Assembly: GCA_037833965.1 (NCBI GenBank)
Contig: AP031355.1
Span: forward strand, 5,605,501-5,669,500
Direction: 5' to 3'
Source: Marchantia polymorpha subsp. ruderalis
Taxonomy: Eukaryota; Streptophyta; Marchantiopsida; Marchantiales; Marchantiaceae
DNA length: 64,000 bases
Both the position numbers and the translations under genes were made by a program. This document shows, piece after piece, positions 1 to 12,813 of this stretch; position 1 is the stretch's first letter, and the number at the start of each line of letters is the position of its first letter. The notes beneath the pieces are model-generated. The model did not search any database, was not told where the DNA came from, and worked only from the letters and a program-made list of their open reading frames with translations.

Positions 1-128
1 GGATGGATGGAAGAATCCCTTTTCTAGGGGATTTTGAATGGTCACATTCTTAATCCCTATGCTGATTGCATGCCGTCCGAAGGCACGAATGGACAGCTAA
101 TGTACCTCTTTGTGTGATGGACTTTCAG

Positions 129-1842
129 ATTATTGCTAAAGGAGAAGCCCAAGGCATGGCAAGCAAGTCTGTTGGTATCGGTCTAGGAATTTTGATATCT
201 GGCTATGTTGGATCTTCGGGACCTTTATTGGTGGTTACTTTTGGGGCGGTCAGTGCCCTGCATATCTTTTTCAATTTGAAGTCATATCAGGCGGTTCAAT
301 TACGCACATTGAATCCATATCGAGCGAGTAAGTGGACCCTGTACTTCTACACGTTCTAAAATACGCCTGTTTTAATCTTCGGGAAGAAATGAATGTTTTA
401 TCGCTCATTTTATGCTTCTTGTCAAAAGGACTCTTTGCAAGAAAGTCGTATTGGCTGAAGTCGGAGCAAATCAGTTAAGTTTGTATGACCTTGATCCTCT
501 ACCCTAGACAAAGCACCGAGCTTCGGGTATTGAAAGGATGTTGACGAGTTAGCCTACGAACTTCGCAAGGTGCTGTAGAATTGTGTTATGCAATGCCAAG
601 GATGTTGTGCCTCCTGCTGGGAGACAACCGCTGGTCAATGTAAACAGTGTTTCTATTTTCATCTGAGTTATCTCCTTCATCGTTGTATTCCAGGCCTTGT
701 AATCGCGCAATACCTTGAAAGTGGAAGTGTTCCGACTATAAAAGACGTCAATGCGGAGGAACCCATCTTCTTCGGGTTGCCATTCTTCGACACGAAACAA
801 AATGTTAACGAGGTAATTTCATGAGTCAACTTTGACTTGCATATTAGTATACGTCGAATGACTCAGATGGCTAACCCACCGACGCGCTAATCAATCTGAA
901 ATCTTCGTTAACAGAAGTCAATACAGAGGCTGTGCTTTATGCGAACATTCTGGACCTGCTCTCTATCTTTGCTCTGAAGTACATCCTTCTATCCAATTCA
1001 TTACGGTTGTTAATCCCGTCCAGACTTTCGAGCAAACAAGGCAGGCATAACGTGTACCGGAGACACCACCATAAAATGTTCGCAGTACAGGGTCATCATA
1101 TCGTTTCTCCCCCTTGCTGTTGACAATACGACTCTAGTTTCTAATTTGCTTGGTCTCTTGTTCTTTATGTTATCTGAAGCTTGCATCTTGCTTCATTTGT
1201 CACAGAAACTATTGAATTCTTTGTCTTCTGCGGCCAAGAAGGTGGCTGCTACCATAGAGCAGGATGTCGAGCTAGGTGCAAGTCTAGGACAGGTGGTGCA
1301 CACAAAGGGCGAAGCAGATGCGTTGATGGATCTGTACAGTCACGACCAATATTTGTTAGCCAGGCGAGGAGACCGTATGATGGTAATACTACCTACTTTT
1401 TAAGATCATTATAATGTGTAGGTTTGTGAAAATTATCATAGAAAACCGTAGATACAGTTTCACTTAATTGTTATCCCCACAAAGAACTGGCGACCTGGTA
1501 TGCAGATCATATCAATATGTTTTAACATTGTTTTTTTTGTTGTAGGTTGTTCTGAAAGACGCAGCATCACCTCGAGATATGTTAAGGGCCATGGTCCAGT
1601 TGATGTATATATACAACGCCGACAAAGACCAAAACAAGTCAGCTGGCATCATTAGGGACTGTAGTAGAGACGGCATACTTCGTGTTACTTATAATTTAAT
1701 GGATAAGAATTTTGATAGTATAACAGGGGTCCTTGCAGAGGGTGGATGGGTTAGCGATGGGCTTGTTGCCAGGCCTGCACCGAATAGGCTTGTCGAAGAC
1801 AATTCTCAAACGCTGCAGCACTTGGCTGATGTGAAAGCTTGA
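129..1842 (+). CDS. RUS1: ROOT UVB SENSITIVE 1-like protein (DUF647), 3' part, four exons
   Basis: Exons read as 129-327, 694-812, 1206-1382 and 1546-1842, joined in frame across GT-AG introns (donors GTAAGT, GTAATT, GTAATA; acceptors TTTCAG, TTCCAG, CACAG, TGTAG). The joined protein has the DUF647 motif [10 protein letters not shown], then [22 protein letters not shown] and, near the end, [12 protein letters not shown]. That order matches RUS1 rather than RUS2-RUS6, from family knowledge. In Arabidopsis RUS1 acts with RUS2 in early seedling development under UV-B and has been linked to vitamin B6 and auxin transport. The N-terminal half lies off the left edge, so targeting signals cannot be seen. 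Sequence before 129 looks like intron. The stop is TGA at 1840-1842. The family is certain; the RUS1 subgroup is an inference from residues. Confidence 0.88.
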
Positions 1843-1852
1843 AACGGGTAGC

Positions 1853-1858
1853 AATAAA
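1853..1858 (+). terminator. Putative polyadenylation signal of the RUS1-like gene
   Basis: A canonical AATAAA lies 11 bases after the stop codon. It is very close to the stop, so the functional signal may be further downstream; no transcript evidence is available. Confidence 0.3.
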
Positions 1859-1859
1859 A

Positions 1860-3907
1860 GAACTTTTCAGGGATTATGGGTTGTTTGTCTTGTATATAAC
1901 ATTTTCTGGGTTTGGTCCACATGTGGAGATTCGGGATTGAGTTGTATATGGTTTCAGTAATTGGAGTCTCCTCAACATTGGACCAGTGGTTTTAGTTTAT
2001 CATGGTCTCTGACTGTCACGTCTCAGGTCCTTTTCGCATCAGCTGTGGCCTGTTGGCAATCTCTGAACTGACTTGTGTAGAGCCTAGATCTTGACGTCAT
2101 TACGGATTTAAACTTGCGATCTAAACGTGGTATGTGTTGTGTATGTGAGTGTGAGAGGACTAACGTGAGTGCTTATATTACATTGTTTTTCAAGAGATGT
2201 GGACCCTCTTGTTCGGGTGCGGTAGCCCTCAAATTAGTGTATTTGAAAATTAAGTTGCATTGCAAAAGCTACCGGAAACCTTCAGTGCATTAATGGTTTC
2301 ATTTCCTGTTCACTTCACCCTCACGATTTTGGAGGTAATATGTAGTGCATTATGTAACGAATCTCCGAGCAGTATTCGTTCTCTTTCACAGAAGTTGATG
2401 GAAGCCACAACCCAATGCCAGTTCAAGTATGTGACATAATATCGTCGATGCCGGAGGTTCAAGGATGATGAACAACTCTGGCTTGTATGGAAACAAACTC
2501 ATTTGGAGACGTTGTAATGAAAGTTGTCTTACGAAAACATCAGATTATTTAGATTGCCCGTGGGCAATCTCAAAAAAAAAGATGTGAAGAAAAATTTTGA
2601 CAGCTCTAGACTATTTGCAAAAGTACGTACCTCGTACAATTTCTAATTTCACTTTCAATTAACTACAGAGGTGGTAACAGATGGCGTATGGTTAATCTTC
2701 ATCACTTGTCTTGGGTATCACGGACCAAGTCAACGATCAAAGGATGACACTGGAATGTCGAATATGGAAATCTTGATTCAGGACATGCAAAAGGGTGTAC
2801 TTCCGTTTGTAACACATTGAAGATATCTGTATAATCAAAGTGAATTTCTCTAGATTTGATACTATCCTCCTTTCAGCTTTAAGAGGTGCTCCAGTACTCT
2901 TGTAATTATATACGATCTGGATGAACTGAGAGTAAAGAGTGTACAAATGATCACTAGGCAGAAAAGAAAGCAGAGCGTGTGAACTTGATGAGCTTAACTG
3001 ACGACGAAAACATGCACATCACAAGGAGTATATGCTCATATCTGTGCATGTCCTCTTTACTTTATCCAAGCTGCTATTGATACGATTCCTGTCTACTCAA
3101 ATTTGACACGCATTTTATCTGCTTGTAGTATTCTCACATAGTGGAGAAATCTGACGGAAAAGGTCGTAAGTCTATAACTCACACGACTCCGATATCTAGC
3201 TTATGTACCTCCAAGAAGAATCATGTACAGAAGTTGTTCATCATACGTTAGAGTCCTTGAAATCATCTGACGACATTGGTAAGATGAGCCTACTTGGAAA
3301 TCTGGTAGAGATGCTTCGTGAGCATTCATTTGCTGAGTGATTGGAGTGGAAGAAATCATTTGACAAGAGAAGGCAGCTGTAATGGCGGACTGATGATGGG
3401 ACAGACATCAGGTCGTCATCGACTTTTCCAATGTTTATAATTCTGATGATAGTTTAGTTTCTTAGCGTTCACTCCGCTCGCAGCAACGTCAAATCAGCCC
3501 ACACTTTACAGGTGTGAGGGGCTCGAAGATATTTTCCCTTGTCTGATACTAATGACAACAGTGTGCATTGCTATGACTGAGATTCTCGGGCCTATGATGA
3601 GGTTCTCACTTGATTGGGAAGATGAAGCGATTACATATCAAGGTAAAGAATGTCAAACTGCCTTTCAATTACATAAAGTCCACTTTTGAATCACGAAGAT
3701 ATGCATCTTCAGACCTAGGGGACACGATAATTCATGATACATGTGATGGAGTCAGCAAATGGCAAACCATCTTGAAGCAACTCAGCCATCCGGTAATGGA
3801 GGCAAGGTAGATAACAGTTCAGGATCCATTCAGCATGTGTTGTGTGTTGTGACTCCTACAATTATCACAATATTGCTTCAGTGCTTATTTCTATGATAAT
3901 ATTGTAT
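1860..3907. other. Intergenic region with short coding-like fragments
   Basis: No recognisable gene. Several short stretches read as protein-like on the + strand but do not join: 2742-2819 ends in ...DMQKGVLPFVTH and a stop; 3203-3340 is a 45-residue frame starting MYLQEESCTEVV behind an acceptor-like TCTAG; 3700-3810 ends ...KQLSHPVMEAR. They could be remnants of a decayed gene, exons of an unrecognised gene, or chance. A small 9-bp hairpin (AGATTGCCC/GGGCAATCT) followed by an A-run sits near 2553-2580. Confidence 0.3.
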
Positions 3908-3936
3908 GGGGAAATACTTTAGAAAAGTATTTCCCC
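3908..3936. repeat. Perfect 13-bp hairpin followed by T-rich DNA
   Basis: Left arm 3908-3920 (GGGGAAATACTTT) pairs perfectly with 3924-3936 around a 3-nt loop, then a run of T follows. No nearby gene needs it as a terminator. Confidence 0.8.
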
Positions 3937-3939
3937 GTT

Positions 3940-4558
3940 TTTTATTATTCACTACATGTATCTGTTGTAAATTTCTTCGTTCTTGTGAGGTTGTATGTTC
4001 CATCTGCTATTAAATGACTTATACATTGTGAACAAAGTACACCACATCATACATAATTTTGACTATCCAATTTCATCTGGTGGATTTGAAAGTATATGGA
4101 TGAAGAATTTAATTACATTGGACATTATTATTCATCTCCATCATCTACAATGATGTAAATCATCACCCTCATCTTTTATGATGATATTTACATGGTTAGA
4201 GATCTTATGAGTTCTTGTAACATTAGGTTACAAAAATTTTTATTTCCTACACACAAACTCATTAAATTTAAATTAACTTTTTCTGATAAAGACTACTAAT
4301 GTGACATTGATACATTATATTAAATAATTCATGCTTAGTGGTAATTTTAGCATGCTTGGTAGATTTTGATATCATTATAACGAATTTTTTGATTTTTTTA
4401 TGTTATTATGTTAGCATGTGTCATGAAAACACTCGGTGACAATCTTCCTTAACAAACTAGACATAATAGATAAAGATTGGTAATTGCTATTGCTAAATAT
4501 TCCTAAATGAGCGTTTTTTATAATCAAAATATAAATACAGAATATTGTAACATACTTA

Positions 4559-4590
<32 letters not shown>

Positions 4591-5720
4591 CATACATGAA
4601 TTTAGCTTCAAAAAATACTGTAAATGATGTAAATAAACTCATGATTATTTTTATTATCGAGATGTTGCAATCTAGATTCAAAACGAAACCATACATTTGT
4701 GCTGATAAATTTAATAATTTTAATTCAAAATCAAAATGAATGTGAGATTTGATATAAATTCTATCTTTGGAACACATGAATGAACTAAGAATAATTTTAG
4801 TTGGAACCATGTATGCATGTGTTGATATAAAATATAGTTTATATATATTTGAATCAGAATAACTAATAATATCTAATAAAATCTTTTAGCAAATTTATGA
4901 TTTCATATATGAACTTCACTATTATAATTTTAATTCACTTTGAGTTCATCAAACATAACATATACTTGAAAAAGTATATTTATCAGTTATATTTCAAGCT
5001 AAGGTTGTAGTCAAATTGTATTTGTAAAGATTTTGAAAGAAGCAAAAGTTTTATACCATCATACAAATGATGATTAATTAAAACATTGCTTTTATTTATG
5101 TGAAAAAATACATAATAATAATAAAGTCAAAAAAATTTCATGTGCTTATGAAATTTGACTGGGATTGTTATGCTTTACTGTCAATAAAAGCATGTCATAT
5201 TCATATCCTTGATTAGAAGAATTAGATTAATCAATTTTATTTTAATTACAAATCAAACGTATTTTATATTTTTTATATGAAATTATTTATTATACGATTT
5301 ATATTATTATTGATATTTTTTATATCAATAATTATACAGCACATCAATGTACCCAAATAAAGAAATATGAAAAGAAATTATCTTTGTCACGAGCTTGAAC
5401 TGTGTGACATTTTGAATACATTTTTTATATGAATCATCTAAAAAATTATGAGTCTAACATATATAAGTATCAATGTATTTTTAATATTATCTAATATACC
5501 CGTAAAAATCATATAGCATTGCTGTATAAAAAGCACTAAATTTGTCTCTTGAAAGTAAATAATTTCTGTTAAATGATGATGCATAGATCATGAGTATATA
5601 CTCATGATCTATGCATAAATCTCCATCTCCAAGTCAGGATTCGCAATATAACAGATTTGATTTTGTGATGCTCTAGGCTAGAGCCTCATCCTTTGTCTTT
5701 AAAATCATACATATACCGCT
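3940..5720. other. AT-rich gene-free block with (TA)n microsatellite
   Basis: Composition is strongly A/T with frequent stops in all frames. A TA microsatellite runs from about 4565 to 4590; the reading frames overlapping it (runs of alternating Ile and Tyr) are artefacts of the repeat. No coding or transposon protein signature is seen. Confidence 0.7.
5579..5616. repeat. Perfect 38-bp palindrome
   Basis: The 19 bases 5579-5597 (ATGCATAGATCATGAGTAT) are the exact reverse complement of 5598-5616, with no spacer. It can form a cruciform or a perfect RNA hairpin. Confidence 0.9.
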
Positions 5721-8700
5721 TTATGGGTTTTGTTGTACTATTGCTATGTTACATGTTCTTATTATACCTTTTCCGTGTGCATGGTTGGATGTTCTAATCA
5801 GGCGTTTCACGCACAACAAATTTGTTCATCCTTGGGTGCTAACAATTTTTTCTATGATACAGAGAAAGAGAAATTCATATGATTTGACGACTTTTGCCTT
5901 CACATTTATTCAAAATGTGGATGAAATGACATGAGCTTTAGATATTCTTTTCAACGTTTCCTGTAATTTAAAGAAATAGCGCAATTAACCTATTTGTCTC
6001 ATGACCTATGGCTGAAGTTTCCAGACGAAAGGAGATTCAGATGGAGCTCTCTCGCAGTCGATGAAATTGATTGTATCACATTCTTTAATAGCAGGATTTC
6101 CGAGACTCTCATCGAACCGAGTGAGTGCCATGCCGTGGTTGTTGTATGCCCTCACGTACAAAATTAATAGCTCTGAAATTCCTTCACGTTAAACTGCCTC
6201 GTAGAGGCTTGCTCGAGGGATTCTTGTAATGCAAAGGACAGATTCACATTTTTTAACATGCCTCCCTCTCACTTTAACGATGACTCTGTCGATCACGGAT
6301 CGAGTGAGAATTCGAATTGCACGCTGGGAATTCCCAAAGTCTAGGCCCTGCGAAGGAGAGAGAGGGCGATGTCGAGCAGACTAGGACGCCCTAGATTGTC
6401 CCTCAGGTCTCACTCGCTCACCGTCTTTCGATGAACAAAGCTCCTCGGGGAATACAGCTCAACGAACACCTCATGAGCAGTTCATGAGCAGCCCTCACTT
6501 CGATATCAATTGTCAGGAAGATTAAGGGGCGATGATTAAATGGCATGGTCAACGTATGCCGTGGTGTTCAAAGCTCGAACTGGAACAAAGACACGTGAGA
6601 TATTTTTTTACCTCCCTGAGATATAAATAGGTACAGTTGTAACCACTTGCACTGTCGAGGAGGAGCTTACGGAATTATTCCGATCTCAACTGAAAATCTG
6701 ACCACTCGTTGACTGAAGAAACCCAGGATCTTCTCGACTCGACAGTCAGTCTGTGATCGAAGTCCAGCTGAAACAAGTGGCAGCATATCCATTGTCGCAC
6801 GACGACGAAACGCGCAACCCAATCCCTGCACAATGTCTGCTATGCGAACGACATTTCTGTATTTGCATATAGGGGACTAGTTGCACTAGTGCCCTGAAAT
6901 GGTGCAACGCAACTCGGGACATGAAATGCCGTGTTGTGAACAAGAGCCAATCCCTTGACCTAATCGTCCCGTTCGCCCGGAAGGATTAAATTCGCCTGCA
7001 CGTCATTGCAAAGTTCTGATCATTGAGTGAGTTGACATAATCATGGCCCTCAAGTCAAAGAATACCCGTGCCCTGAAGTCAAAACTAAGACTATATGATC
7101 CAAACGAGAATCGCAAGCTGATGGTGCAAGAAATGAGAGAACAAACGGCGGTGCGAGGATGAGGACGATGACACTCGCGTCTCGCATTGTTGGGCTTGCT
7201 CGGCGAGTCTCATCGCAAGTATAAGAAAGATTCGTGCCTTCTTCAAAAGCATTGGATCGCATCTCTAGTGAGAATGACTCTAAGGAAAAACAAAAAGGGG
7301 AAAAAAAAAAGGCTTCACCCTCCAAATTTTCCATTCTCGTTGCCAGCGAATGATTCTATTCACACCTTGCCGAGAAGGCAAACTTCAATGAAAGGTTGCA
7401 TGGCTCGCTGCCCTTTATTAACGAAAAGGACAAAGGTACAATTTTCTCATTAAGAGGCGGAAGTTTTCTCCACAGTAAGCAAGGACGTAACCCCGAATCT
7501 GAGAGACCCCGCTGGACGGCACATTCTGTGGTCCTATCGGGGAAGTGATGAAATCCACAACCGATAAGCGAGGGCCGGGCAGTCAGACGGGAGTTGTTAG
7601 ACATGTTAGGTCATTTAATTTAGTCGCGAGGACACCGAACTATCACTCGGAGCAGCAGATCAAATCGCGAGATTACGAGGCCTTCCATTAGTGAGCGCCA
7701 CGAAATTCAATCCGGACCCAACTGATCGAGCAGATTGGTGGACAGAGCAGAGCTTCACAGTCGGCGCCTGTGGCTCTGCCTAACTCTGCCAGATATTTGA
7801 CTCTTGCCCTGTACCCGGCACATTCACATTCACGCGGTCTCGGAGGATGATGTTCCTCCCTACCGACAATCTCCCTCGATCAAATTCGACCTCCGCGAGC
7901 CTTTCGGGCCATTTTTCCACTTCAGGAGCCTGCAATGAAATGAATCAAATTTTGGTCAAATCAAATCATTCTTGCATGGAAGGAAGGGGCGTGCGGATCA
8001 AATATGCACATGAGACAACAACTCCATTCTAACATCAGATAGTGTCCTGTACTATGTGGCGGAGTAATTATCTTTGGAACTAATCAAAATGGATATGATT
8101 TGAATGCTTTTTTCTTGACAACTGGATATTTTTGTATTCCACATGGGATCTGTTATTTTGATTGTCGTTAATTTCGTTGCGAAGAGAAATTATGAATTTT
8201 ATCTACTTATGCCTTTATACACATTAAATACACATTTCTACATATTAATATATCGATGATATATATGGTGATATGATATGACATCACCTGCATTCATTTC
8301 AACTATGGAGATTGAGTTCTGTTTACCTTGAACATGTAAGCAATGAACTGATGTGGCACATATCTCGGGCCCTATCCTTGCAAAGCTGTAGGATAATTTT
8401 TTCTTGACGTCTAGATTTCTTCAATTTAAATAAGAAGAAATATCACGAGGTTAAGATTCTTCACCCGAAGATATCATCTATGTTATGAGATTTGTTTTCT
8501 GGGTGTTACACAAGGTTTGAGAAGAAATTTAATCTCACACACCATATTTGATTTTTTTTCCCCAGAAATTTGCATGTAGAGCATCAGAACCATAAACTGG
8601 CCATACTCGCTTTTCTTTGTTAGGATTGCAAGAGACTACAAGACTCGTTCTAACTTGCTCATCCTTTTTAGTCTGTCTGTTATGACTATTCTGCACGAGT

Positions 8701-11040
8701 GGTCCGCCAGCCAAACAGAAGGAATCCAGCCACCTCTCTCTAAGCCTTAAAATACGAAACAAATGGGCGAAAAATGAGTGGTTTTGGTAAATCAGTCCGG
8801 GAACGCCCCGAATTGTACAGCACTAGGAAATTGCGAAGGACGTCAAAAGCTGTCCGAATTTTTCTCGTGTCGCAAGTCCCCGCAAGCGTACAGAGGCAGT
8901 GGTTGCAACCGGATCTGCCCGTTCGAACCACTCCTTTCGTATGCCACCTCCCGTCACGCGCGCCAGTGAGCGGGCGGCAGGTGGCGGTCAACCAGGACCG
9001 GCAAGGAGCAGCAGCAACAGAGATATCGAAGCCCGGACCATCATGAAACTTGGAGGTCCCTTTTCGCACGAGCTCGGACCGGAAAGCTCCCAAAGTCCCC
9101 GTTTCACACATGACCCAAATATATATATATATATATATTCCCACCTTTCCCGGGGATCTTCCCATCCTTTTCCTATCCACTTGTCCCCCGTTGCTTTTCG
9201 CAAGGCTAAGTCTACTTGGTTCGTATTTTCCCCGCCTTTTCGTATATCCCCGTGACGTGTACCGCCCCTGGACTCGGGTCCGGTCACCGGACCAGGCACC
9301 TGAACGGCAGGCGAAGATATGAGACGAGACTGACCTGGCCTAGTCCGGTCCGGTCCGGTCAAATGGTCTCGCCGTAGTCCCCACCTACTGCGACTACCTC
9401 CTCTACAGCGTGGTGACTATTTCCTCCCTCCTCTCGCCTGCTCACCTCGCTATGATGAGAGACGAACTACAGTAGGCTCGGGACGTGCACGGCGGAGACC
9501 ATGTAAAACTTATGGAACACATGGCGCTCGGAGGGCAGGGGAATCCTCACCCTTCCTTCCTTGTTCGACCCGACGGGTTTCTTCCCAGAGGTTTCCTCTC
9601 GTTGCCAACGAAATTTTTCACATTGGAGGCGGGAAAAAATAATCGTCTATCGGACTTCGAAGGCACGCATTTGTATTAATCTTTTATTTCTTACGAGGGC
9701 CGAAGGAGTAGAGTTACAGGAGTAGCTGCCACGGCTCCTAGTGAGATGAACCGCATGTGGCTAAATACTCAATGACGGGGGACACATGTACTTGAGGTGC
9801 AATAGCACATGCGATGTAGCGAAAAGAGGTCTCTGGGGAAATGTATAAGGCAGGTCACGGATGTTTCTGAACGCCTAAAATAAGCCAAACTGACATATTT
9901 TGATAGACTGAAGATTTAAGTATTATTGTATCCAGAATTAGTTTTATAAATCAGTCCGTGATCGGAACTCGAGTTATTACGACTTTGTGGGTTTTCTAAG
10001 TGAAGAGGAAGGATGTCGAAGTAAGAGAGAAATACGTTTTATGGGAATTTGGGAAGAACGTACCTTTTCAATACGTAACGCCAGTGATATACGATTTGAT
10101 TTTTGATCGCATTCTGGAGGCTGAAAATTGTACGAAGAGGATGTGGGCATGACTCGAATTGTTCGTCCTTTCAATGATTCTCTTGAATCAAGGTACACGT
10201 CTATTTATTCCTGCTTAATTATTATTAACATGTACTTTCCTTGCGTTCAGCCAAAGTCTGAAACAAAATAAGTTTCTTCCAAGCATTGAGTGCTGATTAC
10301 ACAAGAGATTGCAATGTTGGGGACATAAGACACCACCTGAATTATAATACTAATGCAGCGGACTCTTACGAGACGCATTCCATGTATTATCCACTTTGCT
10401 TCTGAAACACGATGAGCTCAAGCCTTTGTGTCATTCATCACAAAGTTGAAAAGGGCTGAACGCAAAATGTCTGATATTGGATAGGTCTGACTCACTCTTA
10501 CTACCAGGGCTCTCCATATAGGATTTTCAGTTTGATATCCTTATAAATCCCAGTTCGTAGAATGAATATAATAGTCATATCTCCAGGTGCTTAACCCTCC
10601 GTAACCGCAATATTCAGGTTAATTCGGTGCGTTATGGAGGCTATTTTCTTTCTCTCGGAAGTGTTCAAATCGCCAAATGTGCACATTCTATGTTTGATGA
10701 AACGCTCCAGTTTTTTTGCCTGTGTAAGAATTCTTCAAACTCTGCGGAGTGAATTCATGAGGCAGGTCTAGAGTTGATTAATCAGGTACGATGCAGTGAT
10801 TCGAAAGATATATGGAGGTGCCGATTTACCATAGTCAATAATAGACATTTAACATGTAGAGAACTTCATTTTAAGTGGGCGGAACCCGGAGAATTGCGCT
10901 CATCCGGGTCGACTCTACTCGCACGTTCTTGCACTGAGAGAGAGAAAGGAGTTCACAGAGGTCTCGAACGAACAAGCAACAAGGTCGAGATGGAGATGGA
11001 GATGGAGGGGCTATGGTGATCGAGGGCAATTGCGAGTATT
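5720..11040. other. Intergenic region, no gene recognised
   Basis: No frame resembles a known family. A (TA)10 tract lies near 9119-9138. The 8.8-9.7 kb segment is GC-rich and gives overlapping frames on both strands, which is expected of its composition. Short CCGGT repeats occur near 9340-9360. Confidence 0.5.
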
Positions 11041-12813
11041 TCTGAATCGGGCTCTCGGACGGACGGAGGACGGGGGCAACGTTTGGCCCTCCTCGCGACG
11101 CCGCATCTGCGAACACCAAAAGCGAGCACGCACAGAAGATTCCTAGGGCGACGTCCATCGGAATAGGGCCCACGTGACGATGACAGCCGCCAAACTCTGC
11201 GAAGTGCTCCCCTTATCTGGCCTCCTCCGACGATGGAACCGAAGGTGGTCCGGCCGAGGACCGGTCGCGGAGCTCCGAATCCGCGGGGCCCCGCCACGGG
11301 CTGCCGCGAAGTCAAGCGCCCGCCGGGCCCGCCAGCGCAAACCGCCACGTCACGAGCCCGCAGAAACGAGCCGCCGGAGCGAGGGCGCGAGACTTACCGG
11401 CTCTGCTCCGCTCCAGATCCGGCGCTCCGGCTGGACGGTGCAGATGCGTGTGGCTCCACGGAGGGTGCAGATTCCCTGCTGCGGATGGAGATTCCCCACC
11501 CGCGGGTGGATAAAAACCAGCCGCCATGAACCGGGCGAGCTGTTAATAGATCCCATCCGACGGCTGTGCTCCGTCGCTGCTCGCATCCGAGGGCTTGCAT
11601 CGCCCCGAGAGGTCCCGTGCCGACGCAGGTTCCGGCGGGAGTAAGCCCGATAGAAAAGGGGAGCGTGGAGCGGTAGAAGGAGGGCGAGAGCGAGCTAGCG
11701 AGCGCGAGCGCCAGGGCCAGGGCGAACGCGAACGCGAAGGAGTGAGTGAATGCATGTGGACGAGGGCGGCCGAGCTCGCACCAGGAAGAGCTGTAGAGCA
11801 ATTTCGTCGCGCCGTGGCGATTCGATTGCGATTGGAACATGATCGTCGAGTCTCCGTGTACGCAATTGCGATCTCATGCGGATTTGAGCGAGCTGAGCTC
11901 GAGCTTCCTCCGCGCCAAGTACCGGGCGACGACGAGAAATCGAGAAATCGAGACCACGGCGAGCACGAGCACGAGGACGAAGACGAGGACAGGTCGCGGA
12001 AGCCAGAGCAGCAGCGAGAGATTTTGCTGCCTTTCTGTGGTGAGGCGTTTTGCTGAGAGAGGGAGGGCGAGGGCGAGGGCGAGGGCGAAGGCGAAGGACG
12101 AGGAGCGTGAGTAGGGAGCCGACAGTTATCAGACGGTCGCACCTCGTCGGTGAGCTTCGTCATGTTTCTTGTGTCCTCTGTGTGGGGTTTGTGCGTTTGT
12201 GGCTTTTCCCCCGTTCGATGGGAAATTGAGTCTCGTGGGGAGGATTCTTTCGACTCAGGCGAGGTTGACGAACATTGTGTGGTCAATTGAGTGTATGTTG
12301 GTGCCTTTGTCGTCCCCCAGGGTTCTTGCACTGCGGGGTCCATGTCGAGTATGTCGCAGTCTTTGCTCGGAGTCCGTGTTTTATTGTCTTGTTCTAGGTC
12401 ATCGATTGTGCACGGTCGTCTTTCTGAATGTACTTCGTTGCTCGGTCAATCAGCTCTATCAGTTCGGCATTTCGGTCGTTTCTTGTTGTAGCATAGACAC
12501 TCAGCGCTCGAGGCCTCTAGGTTGAGAACGGATGGCGTATCAGTGGCCGAACTGGCGTTATAAATTTCGAAGAATTGGAACTGGCGGCAGAGTGGATGAA
12601 TTTGTATGCAGCGCAAAATTGGCGATGATGGCCATCGTTTGAACTCTATCCATCTGCGCAGTGGGAGTCTACATTGCGTTAGTGGTTTGTTCGGAAATCG
12701 TGCATTCGGGCCGTTCTGTTCGTCCGTCGTAGCTAATCGCTTGCCCCTGCTTTGGCCGTCGTCTGTGCCAATTTGAAATATAGGTCAGCGGTCTTGCCTG
12801 CAAGTTTGACATC
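11040..12813 (+). promoter_or_regulatory. GC-rich promoter and 5' leader of the LWD1-like gene
   Basis: A CpG-rich block, with GAGGGC/GCGAGC-type simple repeats around 11.68-11.74 kb and 12.06-12.10 kb, lies directly upstream of the LWD1-like ATG. A TATA-like GATAAAAACC sits near 11509. Candidate 5'UTR-intron signals are donor-like GTGAGT/GTGAGC near 12108 and 12150 and an acceptor-like ATATAG ending near 12783. The long frames on both strands here are Ser/Arg/Pro-rich low complexity and are not taken as genes. The role rests on position and composition only. Confidence 0.45.

Noticed and set aside
4556..4611. Frames rich in alternating Ile and Tyr near 4.4-4.8 kb
   Set aside because: Products of the (TA)n microsatellite; no conserved sequence around them.
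11543..12343. 266-codon minus-strand frame in the GC-rich block
   Set aside because: Low-complexity Ser/Pro/Arg runs from simple repeats; overlapping frames of similar length exist on the + strand and no motif is present. It fits the promoter/leader of the LWD1-like gene.
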